Below are positions 54,319 through 61,820 of a DNA stretch of 64,000 bases, in pieces. The stretch covers positions 62,001-126,000 of the forward strand of contig JAFIGD010000009.1 of the NCBI GenBank assembly GCA_020831625.1, in the 5' to 3' direction. The notes under the pieces were generated by a model. The model worked only from the letters and a program-made list of their open reading frames with translations. It ran no database searches and was not told where the DNA came from. A program made the position numbers and the translations under genes. Each line of letters starts with the position of its first letter. The first letter of the stretch is position 1. Origin of the DNA: Verrucomicrobiota bacterium. Its GTDB lineage: Bacteria; Verrucomicrobiota; Kiritimatiellia; SS1-B-03-39; UBA6053.

Positions 54319-54441
54319 TTAATCTTAATCTTAATCTTAATCCTAATCCTAATCCTACTCGATCCCGCCCCCCTCTTCCCTGACCTCTGTCTCGAACTCG
54401 AACTCCCAACCCGAACTCGAACTCGAACTCCCAACTCGAAC
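54319..54441. repeat. Two hexamer arrays between glycosyltransferase and lptF/G
   Basis: Four TTAATC and two CTAATC units (54319-54354) are followed by a second array of CGAACT/CCCAAC-type hexamers (about 54391-54441). The first has the same unit as the 42038 array. The 144 bp gap contains no gene. Confidence 0.88.
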
Positions 54442-54450
54442 TTCTCCCCC

Positions 54451-55530
54451 ATGCGCATCCTCGACCGATACAATCTCCGAACCTTCATGCTCCCGTGGCT
54501 CTGCGTCACCCTCGGGTTTGCCTTTCTGTTCATCATCATTGATCTGATCGACCGCCTCAACTATTTCCTGGACGGCAACGTTCCCGTTCTGGACATCGTT
54601 CTCTACTATCTGCGGTTTCTGCCGACGGTCTGGATCTACATTGGCCCGATCACTCTCCTGCTCGGACTGCTGTTCGCGCTCTATCAATTGACCCGCCACA
54701 ATGAAATCATCGCCATGCGCGCCAGCGGAATCTCAATCTACCGGGTGATGCTGCCGTTCCTGATTCTCGGGGTGATCTTCTCGATCCTCACCGTCCACAT
54801 TTCCGAAAACATCGCCCCGAAAGCGCTCGGCTGGACCGAACAGTACATGGAAAACCTGCGCCGTCCGGACGCCTCCCAACTGCTCAACCTCCGCTTCCGC
54901 GACCCTGAAAGCAACCGGACCTGGGATATTCAGGAGCTGAACCTCGAGACCTACGAAATCCGGAACGTCACCGTGGTGCAGCGCCGCCTGCAGACGGACA
55001 CCATCCACTACGTCATCGGCGCTCAGCGCGGCGTGTGGATGGACAGTCACTGGGCATTCTACGACGTTGTCACCCAGAATCATTCCGAGGAAGGCTGGCC
55101 GCAGGGTCCTCCGGTGGCCGATTCGGTGCGTCTGATGCAGGAACTCACCGAATCGCCCCAGCGGATTGTGCGCGAAACCATGAAGTTCGAGTATATGACC
55201 TCCCGCGAAATGCGGGAATATCTGGCCAACCGCCCGGTCTCCGACCGAACCCGCGCAGACCTCCTCACCCAGCTTCACATGCGCCGCGCCCAGCCCTGGC
55301 TCTGTCTGGTCACCATCATGCTCGCCGTTCCTTTCAGCACTCACACCGCCCGCAAAGGGGTCTTCGCCGGTGTCCTGCTCTGTATCCTGCTCTTTTTCTC
55401 GCTTATCTTCACCCTCAGCCTCTTCAAAGCCCTTGGCCAGGGTCAGCAAATCCCCCCGTGGATCGCCGGTTGGTTTCCCTCGCTCTTTTTCGGAAGCATC
55501 GGCGTTTTTCTCTTGCGGCGCTTGCGCTGA
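54451..55530 (+). CDS. LptF/LptG family LPS-export permease
   Basis: A 359-residue protein with the LptF/LptG build: three membrane helices at the N-terminus (about 10-120), a beta-jellyroll periplasmic domain (~130-250) and three helices at the C-terminus (about 275-355). I-L-D-R-Y-N-L-R-T-F, R-H-N-E-I-I-A-M-R-A-S-G-I-S and L-A-V-P-F-S are family motifs. It forms the inner-membrane part of the LptB2FG transporter that takes lipopolysaccharide to the outer membrane. Only one permease gene is seen; a partner should lie elsewhere. 18 bp before pilT. Confidence 0.93.
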   Translation: MRILDRYNLRTFMLPWLCVTLGFAFLFIIIDLIDRLNYFLDGNVPVLDIVLYYLRFLPTVWIYIGPITLLLGLLFALYQLTRHNEIIAMRASGISIYRVMLPFLILGVIFSILTVHISENIAPKALGWTEQYMENLRRPDASQLLNLRFRDPESNRTWDIQELNLETYEIRNVTVVQRRLQTDTIHYVIGAQRGVWMDSHWAFYDVVTQNHSEEGWPQGPPVADSVRLMQELTESPQRIVRETMKFEYMTSREMREYLANRPVSDRTRADLLTQLHMRRAQPWLCLVTIMLAVPFSTHTARKGVFAGVLLCILLFFSLIFTLSLFKALGQGQQIPPWIAGWFPSLFFGSIGVFLLRRLR

Positions 55531-55548
55531 TTCTGCATCATCCACATC

Positions 55549-56646
55549 ATGTCACTAGAAATCCTTATCGAATTTTTCGTCCAGGTCGTCGAAGCCGAAG
55601 CCTCCGACATCCATCTCAAAATCGGGCAGCCCCCCATCTACCGGCTTGAAGGACATCTCTACAAAGCCGACTGCCCTCCGGTGACCCGGGATCAAATCCT
55701 CGAACTGATGAGTGAAATCCTCACGCCCGGGCTCAAGGAGGCGTTCGATAAAAATCAGGAGGCTGACTTCGCCTGGAACATGAACGACCGTGTCCGCTTC
55801 CGCGCCAACCTTTTCTCCAGTAACGGCGAGCCGACTCTCACCCTCCGCTACATTAAAAACGCCGTCCACACCTTCGAAAGCCTAAACCTGCCGCCTCAAT
55901 TGGTCAAAATCGCCATGACCCGCCGGGGGATCGTTCTGCTCGCCGGGACCACCGGCAGCGGGAAATCCACCACCCTCGGCGCCATGCTTAATTACATTAA
56001 TGACCGGGAATTCAGGCGGATCATCACCATCGAAGACCCCATCGAATACCTCTTCAAAGATAACAAATCTGTGATTTCCCAACGTGAGATCGGATTCGAC
56101 ACCGACACCTTTCAGACCGGACTCCGCGCCGCCATGCGCCAGGACCCTGATGTCATCATGGTCGGAGAAATCCGGGACCGCAACAGCGTCGAAACCGCCA
56201 TCACCGCCGCCGAAACCGGCCACCTCATTTTTTCCACCGTCCATGCCGAGAACAGTGTGCAGGGCGTCCTCCGCATTCTCGACATGTTCAAACCCGAAGA
56301 GCGCAACCAGATCCGCCTCGCGGTTTCTCAAACCCTTCAGGCCATCATTTGCCAACGGCTCATTCCCAGTCTGAACGGACGCGTCCGCCCCGCCTGCGAG
56401 ATTCTGCGCACCAATGCCCTCGTCAAAAAATTGATTATTGAGGAAGGTGTCGACCGCCTCGCCACCGCCATCGAAACCGGGAAAGAGGAGGGCATGATGT
56501 CCTTTAACCAGGCCCTCTATCAAATGGTCAAAGAAGGCATCGTCGACCAGGAGACCGCCATGCGCTTCGCCTCCAACCCCGAGGCCCTCCACATGAACCT
56601 CCGCGGCATCTTCCTCGACGCCGGCCACCGCATCGTGGGCAGGTGA
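55549..56646 (+). CDS. PilT/PilU-type pilus retraction ATPase
   Basis: A 365-residue ATPase with E-A-S-D-I-H-L-K-I-G near residue 16, Walker A G-T-T-G-S-G-K-S-T-T, I-E-D-P-I-E-Y, Q-R-E-I-G and R-D-x-N-S-V-E-T-A-I-T-A-A-E-T-G-H-L-I-F-type motif and final H-x-x-G. These fit PilT and PilU; the two cannot be separated by sight. It powers retraction of type IV pili and matches the pseudopilin found at 3017. Coexpressed with the Lpt permease (18 bp apart). Confidence 0.93.
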   Translation: MSLEILIEFFVQVVEAEASDIHLKIGQPPIYRLEGHLYKADCPPVTRDQILELMSEILTPGLKEAFDKNQEADFAWNMNDRVRFRANLFSSNGEPTLTLRYIKNAVHTFESLNLPPQLVKIAMTRRGIVLLAGTTGSGKSTTLGAMLNYINDREFRRIITIEDPIEYLFKDNKSVISQREIGFDTDTFQTGLRAAMRQDPDVIMVGEIRDRNSVETAITAAETGHLIFSTVHAENSVQGVLRILDMFKPEERNQIRLAVSQTLQAIICQRLIPSLNGRVRPACEILRTNALVKKLIIEEGVDRLATAIETGKEEGMMSFNQALYQMVKEGIVDQETAMRFASNPEALHMNLRGIFLDAGHRIVGR

Positions 56647-56674
56647 CGCAGCAAATAATTGGTTTCAAACGCGA

Positions 56675-56953
56675 TCAATCTTCCGTCATCTCCGGGGCGT
56701 GTTTATTTTTGATCCGGTTACGAATCGCCCGCTTTACCTGCTCATCGGTCAAGGAAGGTGAATTGGGCTTCAAAAGCGTTTGCGCACAACCTGCTGACGA
56801 CCCGGCACCGCGCATCTTGCGCATCGAAATTGTATTCGCCCCCCCCATGGCAAACTCAAGATGATCCCCGGCACGAATCGCAAGCGAATCCCGAATCTGT
56901 TTCGGCAGCGTAATTTGCCCTTTGGATGTGACTTTTGCATGTAACGTGATCAT
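56675..56953 (-). CDS. AbrB/MazE/SpoVT-type DNA-binding protein (orphan)
   Basis: A 92-residue protein with the AbrB swapped-hairpin domain in its first 45 residues: A-K-V-T-S-K-G-Q-I-T-L-P-K-Q-I-R-D-S-L-A-I-R-A-G-D-H-L-type sequence. The rest is charged. Such proteins are antitoxins or transition-state regulators. No PemK or VapC toxin gene lies on either side, so it is an orphan. A palindrome overlaps its start codon, suggesting it regulates itself. Confidence 0.9.
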   Translation of the reverse strand: MITLHAKVTSKGQITLPKQIRDSLAIRAGDHLEFAMGGANTISMRKMRGAGSSAGCAQTLLKPNSPSLTDEQVKRAIRNRIKNKHAPEMTED

Positions 56954-56984
56954 TCCTTACTTTTAACAGGTTTTAGTAAGGAAT
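56952..56984. promoter_or_regulatory. Inverted repeat over the start of the AbrB-type gene
   Basis: Perfect 10 bp arms ATTCCTTACT (56952-56961) and AGTAAGGAAT (56975-56984) with a 13 bp spacer. The left arm includes part of the start codon (read on the minus strand). A dimeric autoregulator's operator is the simplest reading. Confidence 0.65.
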
Positions 56985-57010
56985 CAAGACCTTCTGCCGC
57001 TTTAAAAAAA

Positions 57011-58363
57011 TCAGAACAGACTCGGCCCCGTCATCGGCGAAAGTCTTTTTCCCTTAATCCGCCCGGCGGCGGCCCATTTTTGCACTTTGCGCTGCACCCC
57101 GTTGCGGAACGCGATCACCGTATAGGTGTCGGAGACATGAATTTTTCCGAGATCCTCCGCGTTCAGTCCCGCCTCGTTCACCATGGCCCCGACGATATCC
57201 CCGGGCCTGATTTTGTCTTTCTTGCCGCCGTTCATGAGAAAACTCACCATGGCGGGCTGCGGCGGAGAACCGGGCCGGGGCTTTAAATCCTCCGGGCTCA
57301 GCACGCCGGGGGCGCGGCGCTCCACCAAGGCATACGCCCTGCCCTTCCGCCCCGCGCGGCCGGTGCGTCCGGTGCGGTGCAGATGAATTTCCGGATCGTT
57401 TGCGGGATCAAAGTGAATCACCAGCGGCAGATCCTCGATGTCCAGTCCGCGGGCGGCCACATCCGTGGCCACCAGAATACACACACTGCGGTTTGCCAGC
57501 CGGATTAACGCGTCCGTCCGGTCCCGCTGTTCCATCTCTCCGTGCAGCGTCGCCACCGAAAACCCCTCCGTGTTGAGCGCCCCGGCCACATCCCGGCATC
57601 CCTGACGTGTCGCGCAAAACACCAGCGCGCTTTCCGGCATTTCCTGACGCAGAATCCGGGACAGCGTGCGGAGTTTGTCCTGCGCTTTTGAATACACCTC
57701 CCGCTCCTCCACAATGCCCGGCGCGAGGGTGGTGTCCACAATCACGCTTTCCGGATTTTTCTGCAGTTTTCGGCTTAAAGTGCGGATTTCCTCCGGAAAC
57801 GTGGCCGAAAACAACAGCGTTTGCCGATTGCGGGGAAGCGCTTTGACGATTTCCATCACCTCCTCCGCGAACCCCATATCCAGTAGCCGGTCCGCCTCGT
57901 CCAACACCAGCGTCCGGACCGCCGAAACCTGCAACAGTTCCTTGCGGATATGCTTGGCGATCCGCCCCGGAGTTCCCACCACAATGTGCGCGCCCGCCCG
58001 CATGGAGACTTCCTGAGGCCGGCCGGGCATGCCGCCGCAGAGCGTGACGAGCTTGATGTTGGGAATGTTCCGGGCCAGTCGGCGGATTTCCGCCGCCACC
58101 TGCTCGGCCAGTTCGCGCACCGGACAAATCACCAGCGCCTGGGTCTCCAAAACATCCGGGTTCAGCCCCTGCAGCAGCCCCAGTCCGAACGCCGCCGTCT
58201 TGCCGCTTCCGGTTTTGGCCTGTCCAAGCACATCCTTTCCCTCCAGAATCAGCGGCAGCGCCGCCGCCTGAATCGGGGTGGGTTCATGATACCCCAGCCC
58301 GGAAAGGTTTTCCAAAAGCGGCGGGGAAAGCGGCAGAGAGTCAAAGGAGCTGAGAGAATTCAT
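57011..58363 (-). CDS. dbpA: DEAD-box RNA helicase, DbpA-like
   Basis: A 450-residue helicase with Q-motif P-T-P-I-Q, A-K-T-G-S-G-K-T, G-T-P-G-R, D-E-A-D, S-A-T, A-T-D-V-A-A-R-G-L-D and H-R-T-G-R-T-G-R-A-G. The C-terminal ~75 residues (I-R-P-G-D-I-V-G-A-M-V-N-E-A-G) match the DbpA RNA-binding domain, which binds hairpin 92 of 23S rRNA. It acts in 50S subunit assembly. Confidence 0.93.
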   Translation of the reverse strand: MNSLSSFDSLPLSPPLLENLSGLGYHEPTPIQAAALPLILEGKDVLGQAKTGSGKTAAFGLGLLQGLNPDVLETQALVICPVRELAEQVAAEIRRLARNIPNIKLVTLCGGMPGRPQEVSMRAGAHIVVGTPGRIAKHIRKELLQVSAVRTLVLDEADRLLDMGFAEEVMEIVKALPRNRQTLLFSATFPEEIRTLSRKLQKNPESVIVDTTLAPGIVEEREVYSKAQDKLRTLSRILRQEMPESALVFCATRQGCRDVAGALNTEGFSVATLHGEMEQRDRTDALIRLANRSVCILVATDVAARGLDIEDLPLVIHFDPANDPEIHLHRTGRTGRAGRKGRAYALVERRAPGVLSPEDLKPRPGSPPQPAMVSFLMNGGKKDKIRPGDIVGAMVNEAGLNAEDLGKIHVSDTYTVIAFRNGVQRKVQKWAAAGRIKGKRLSPMTGPSLF

Positions 58364-58404
58364 GCTCCCGTCTTACCGCATCAGAACCGAATGTCGATAT
58401 CGGG

Positions 58405-58854
58405 TCACACAAAGCGGTTAAACAACCGGGCCAGCCAGGAGGCGTTCATGACCGCATTGTGGAGCGCCTCCAGGGGAGCCATTGCCAAAAGCGTTAACAC
58501 CAGGGCGGAGGTCATCAGTGAACGGATCACACCGGCGGTCATTCCCCAGGACGCGGGCCGTTTTTTGCCCCAGGCGGTCAGGGAGGCTTTAAACCGGCTC
58601 CGGCCTTTGTGCATCAGCAGCATCACCGCGCCGAAAATCAGGATAAAGCCCCAAAATCGGGCGGCGCCCTGCCCCAGTCCCGGCAGTTTCACCAGCATCG
58701 CCGCCATGGCGCGGTACAGACCGAAACCGAAGATCGCCGGAAACAGACGGCGCAAAATACGCCAAAGTTCCAAACCGACACCCCGCTCCCGTCCCTTGCG
58801 GGCCGCAAACGCGGCCGCAAGGAGGATGATCAGGTCGATCCAGGGAATAATCAT
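58405..58854 (-). CDS. CvpA-like integral membrane protein
   Basis: A 149-residue protein with four membrane helices; the opening W-I-D-L-I-I-L-L-A-A-A-F-A-A-R-K-G and the distribution of helices resemble CvpA-like proteins, but the match is weak. Function unknown. Same strand as dbpA and 41 bp upstream of it. Confidence 0.55.
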   Translation of the reverse strand: MIIPWIDLIILLAAAFAARKGRERGVGLELWRILRRLFPAIFGFGLYRAMAAMLVKLPGLGQGAARFWGFILIFGAVMLLMHKGRSRFKASLTAWGKKRPASWGMTAGVIRSLMTSALVLTLLAMAPLEALHNAVMNASWLARLFNRFV

Positions 58855-58875
58855 GCGGTCGGAACGATGGAACCG

Positions 58876-59367
58876 TTACAGCGAAAACCGAAGCGCGACG
58901 CCGAGGAACACCGTGTCGGTGCTGATCTTGGTGTCCGAATCGCTAAGCTCGGCTTTTTCATTGAAGCGGTAATTGCCAAACAGATCGAAAAACACGCCGG
59001 GCAGCACCTGGAAGTTCAAGCCGGCGCGGAGGCTGAAGAACGGATCATCGACAAATCCGCCGTCCTGATGCACCCATCCCGCGCCCGCGGCGGCATAGAT
59101 CCCCTGACCGATCAGAAAATGGAACTGGGGCGCAAGAGCGTCCTCGCCGAACCGGTCGGGAAGAAATTCCAGGGCCAGGTCCCATCCGATAAGCTGCGGA
59201 CGGCGCTGATAACTGATGAAATAGCTGAACCCGTCGTCATCGGTTTCGCTGGTGATGTCATCGACCGCCACCCAGTAATTCATCCCGCCGCCGATGCGGT
59301 TCAGATGTTCCTGCGCGTGGAGGGGCAGAATCAGGGCGAAGAATAAGAAGGACAGAAGTATTTTCAT
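58876..59367 (-). CDS. Small outer-membrane beta-barrel protein
   Basis: A 163-residue protein with signal peptide (K-I-L-L-S-F-L-F-F-A-L-I-L-P-L-H-A, cleaved before Q-E) and about eight alternating strands ending V-F-L-G-V-A-L-R-F-S-L with the C-terminal aromatic needed for outer-membrane insertion. The size fits an OmpX/OmpW-like eight-stranded barrel. Ligand unknown. Confidence 0.8.
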   Translation of the reverse strand: MKILLSFLFFALILPLHAQEHLNRIGGGMNYWVAVDDITSETDDDGFSYFISYQRRPQLIGWDLALEFLPDRFGEDALAPQFHFLIGQGIYAAAGAGWVHQDGGFVDDPFFSLRAGLNFQVLPGVFFDLFGNYRFNEKAELSDSDTKISTDTVFLGVALRFSL

Positions 59368-59494
59368 GGTCGTCTCCCAAGGAGGTATATAAAGTACAAG
59401 ACCGGTACATCGTGCACTTCCCTTCCCGAAAGCGCAAGGTAAATCCGGGGTATATTCGATTGTCAGATCCTCCGCAACAGGCTAAAGCCCCCTC

Positions 59495-60886
59495 ATGCCT
59501 CCCGCAAAAGAACTCCGTGCCTCCCTGCGTTTGGTGACCTGGGGGTGCTGTCTGTTTATGATCTTCAACACCGGCGTGTCCTCGCCCCTGATCTTAAAGC
59601 TGATTCAGCAATTGGGCGGCACCCCAGCGCAGGTGGGGCTTTACGGCGGCATTCCCCTGATTGCCCTATCCATGCAGTTCGTGGGCGCACTGCTGGCCCG
59701 CCGCCTGAAAGCCCGGAAACCCGCGTTCATGATCTGGATCATTCTCGGCCGGCTGCTCTATCTCCCGGCCTTGCTGGGCCCGGTTCTCGTTCCGGCGCTG
59801 AGGAATCCGCGCGGGGTGAGCTGGATGATTCTCTTCCTGTTTCTGGGAAATCTGCTGAATCACATGGCCACCCCTCTCTTCTATTCGTGGATGGGGGATC
59901 TGATTCCCCGCCGCGTCCTCAACCGCTACTGGGGCGTGCGGGCCTCCTGGAGTTCCGCCGTCTGGGTCTTGAGTTATCTCGTGATCATGGGCCTGAGCGG
60001 CATTCCGGGCTTTCCGTTTTATTCGCTGATTCTGCTCGTGGTCTCCGTCAGCGTGATTGCCGGCATCTGGGATATCCTGCTCTTCCTGCGGGTCCACGAA
60101 CCCCCGCCCCACCCTCAGGCTCCCGAACATCCCGTTCGGATCCTCCTGCAGCCCCTCCGCGACAGGCGGTACCGTCAGTTGGTCTTCTTTTTCAGCGGCT
60201 GGAACGCCGCCGCCGTCTGCGCCGCCGTGCAAATGGGCTTTTACCTCTTCGCGGTGATGGGCATGCCGGTCTGGAAAGCCACCCTGATTTGGTCGCTGCA
60301 GGGACTCGGCACCGCGCTCTCCGCCAAAGGCTGGGGCCGTCTGGCGCAGCGGCGGGGCTGCGTCTTTCTGCTGCGCACCGGCATGATGTTCAAAATTTTC
60401 ATCGGCCTGGCGTTTGTGGTCATCACCCCCGAAACCGCCTTCTGGATTCTCCTCCCGGTCTGTTTCTTCGACGGCATGTGGAACGCCGCATACGGGGTGG
60501 GACAGAACGGCCTCATGTTTGAATGTTCACCCGACCGCGACCGGGCGATGTTTGTGGCCTCCATGACCGGACTGTGCGGACTCGTCGGCGGCCTGTCCGC
60601 CACAGTGGGCGGTCAACTGATTCAGCGGCTTCAAGGCCTGGATCTTCATGCGCCGTGGGGACCGCTGAACGCCTTTCAGGTGATCTTTCTCATCAGCACC
60701 GTCCTGCGCGTCCTCATGGCGTTCTGGGCCTGGCGTCTGCCCGCCGACAAACCCACCCCGGGCACGCCCTGGGTCAGCGACCTCCTGGACGTCTGGCCCT
60801 TCCGCGCCTTCCGCTACCCCGTTGGACTGTACAACAACTGGATCCTCAAGCCGGATGCGGGCGGAACGATGAATGACCGCGGATAA
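59495..60886 (+). CDS. MFS-type membrane transporter
   Basis: A 463-residue protein with about eleven or twelve hydrophobic helices and the MFS-like motif R-R-L-K-A-R-K-P between helices 2 and 3. No substrate clue. The final ten residues (D-A-G-G-T-M-N-D-R-G) and the stop codon are made by the first unit of the 42 bp tandem repeat that fills the following gap, so the gene end has been rewritten by the repeat. Confidence 0.88.
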   Translation: MPPAKELRASLRLVTWGCCLFMIFNTGVSSPLILKLIQQLGGTPAQVGLYGGIPLIALSMQFVGALLARRLKARKPAFMIWIILGRLLYLPALLGPVLVPALRNPRGVSWMILFLFLGNLLNHMATPLFYSWMGDLIPRRVLNRYWGVRASWSSAVWVLSYLVIMGLSGIPGFPFYSLILLVVSVSVIAGIWDILLFLRVHEPPPHPQAPEHPVRILLQPLRDRRYRQLVFFFSGWNAAAVCAAVQMGFYLFAVMGMPVWKATLIWSLQGLGTALSAKGWGRLAQRRGCVFLLRTGMMFKIFIGLAFVVITPETAFWILLPVCFFDGMWNAAYGVGQNGLMFECSPDRDRAMFVASMTGLCGLVGGLSATVGGQLIQRLQGLDLHAPWGPLNAFQVIFLISTVLRVLMAFWAWRLPADKPTPGTPWVSDLLDVWPFRAFRYPVGLYNNWILKPDAGGTMNDRG

Positions 60887-61197
60887 TAGACCACGGATGC
60901 GGGCGGAACGATGAATGACCACGGATGGAAGACCACGGATGCGTACGAAACGATGAATGACCACGGATAACAGACCACGGATGCGTACGAAACGATGAAT
61001 GACCACGGATGGAAGACCACGGATGCGGAAAAGACCACGGATTGAAGACCACGGATGGGGACGGGCTCTGAGGCAACGCGGGAATAAGACCACGGATGGG
61101 GACGGGCTCTGAGGCAACGCGGGAATAAGACCACGGATCGAAGACCACGAAAAAGGCACATGGCCCAACCAGCATCCGTGGTCTTTCATCCGTGGTC
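60853..61197. repeat. 42 bp tandem repeat, a 41 bp variant and an inverted end
   Basis: Four 42 bp units start at 60853, 60895, 60937 and 60979 and a partial fifth at 61021; each holds GACCACGGAT words. From 61053 two units of a 41 bp variant (ggatggggacgggctctgag...) follow at 61053 and 61094. At 61173-61197 ATCCGTGGTC appears twice on the opposite orientation, so the array ends in an inverted copy. The first unit overlaps the MFS coding end. Nothing else is seen in the gap 60887-61245. Confidence 0.92.
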
Positions 61198-61245
61198 TCC
61201 CCTCACCCTGCCCCACCCTGCCTCCAAGCCCGTCGCAATCCTCAG

Positions 61246-61536
61246 TCATTGCTGCAGAATTTCCTCCACCATCGTGTACACAACACTGCGATGTTGGGCG
61301 AACAGGCAACGGATCACGGGGCCGTTTTGGGAAGGGATGGGCTGAAAAATAATCCGATGTGCACCAACACGCAACCGTTGATAATTGGACAAACGCCCCT
61401 CCAGATTGCGAATATCCCCCTGAAGATTTTCAAGCTTGTGAATAGCCAAACGTAAAGATCGCCGGGGTGCGGGAGGCAGTCCTTTCACGTAGGCAATGAC
61501 CTGATCGGAAACCTCAACGATCATCGTTAAGCGCAT
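61246..61536 (-). CDS. RelE/ParE-family toxin
   Basis: A 96-residue basic protein with the RelE-like beta-hairpin sequence L-R-V-G-A-H-R-I-I-F-Q-P and C-terminal V-V-Y-T-M-V. These toxins cut mRNA at the ribosome or inhibit gyrase. It overlaps the antitoxin gene by up to 23 bp (11 bp if it starts at M5, 61524), the usual antitoxin-first arrangement. Confidence 0.88.
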   Translation of the reverse strand: MRLTMIVEVSDQVIAYVKGLPPAPRRSLRLAIHKLENLQGDIRNLEGRLSNYQRLRVGAHRIIFQPIPSQNGPVIRCLFAQHRSVVYTMVEEILQQ

Positions 61537-61768
61537 CCACGGAGTGAAAATTCAGTTCTCCGCGTTCATAGGCCCGAATATGATGCATCGTCTCCGGCTG
61601 AGCCAGAATCTCAAGTGTTTCGACGATCGAATCCATCCGCTCCTTGGAAACAACATAGGCCACCGTTTCGTGGTGCCGGGTGATGGGAATCATCCCCAGC
61701 GAGGCGCTTTCTTTCACCATCGCAGGAAGCTGTTGTTGCGCCTGAGTGATCGTATACGTAGTTTTCAT
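61514..61768 (-). CDS. Phd/YefM-type antitoxin
   Basis: An 84-residue protein with T-Y-T-I-T-Q-A-Q-Q-Q-L-P-A-M-V and I-T-R-H-H-E-T-V-A-Y-V-V-S, the Phd/YefM N-terminal DNA-binding domain; the C-terminal tail is a disordered toxin-binding segment. It should bind the toxin and repress the operon. Confidence 0.88.
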   Translation of the reverse strand: MKTTYTITQAQQQLPAMVKESASLGMIPITRHHETVAYVVSKERMDSIVETLEILAQPETMHHIRAYERGELNFHSVDALNDDR

Positions 61769-61774
61769 GGATAA

Positions 61775-61802
61775 AATATGTATAATTTTCCGTGAAAGTC
61801 AA
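61775..61802 (-). promoter_or_regulatory. Candidate promoter of the toxin-antitoxin operon
   Basis: On the minus strand TTGACT (61797-61802) is followed after 16 bp by CATATT, or after 18 bp by TATTTT, in an AT-rich patch just before the antitoxin ATG. Both -10 candidates match only four of six bases, so the exact start is uncertain. Confidence 0.4.
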
Positions 61803-61820
61803 GTAACGATCTTTCGCCTC

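Noticed and set aside
60853-61140. A possible CRISPR array
   Set aside because: The 41-42 bp units are directly joined without unique spacers and there are no cas genes.
60527-61309. A minus-strand frame with Ser-Val-Val-His repeats
   Set aside because: It is the translation of the 42 bp tandem repeat.
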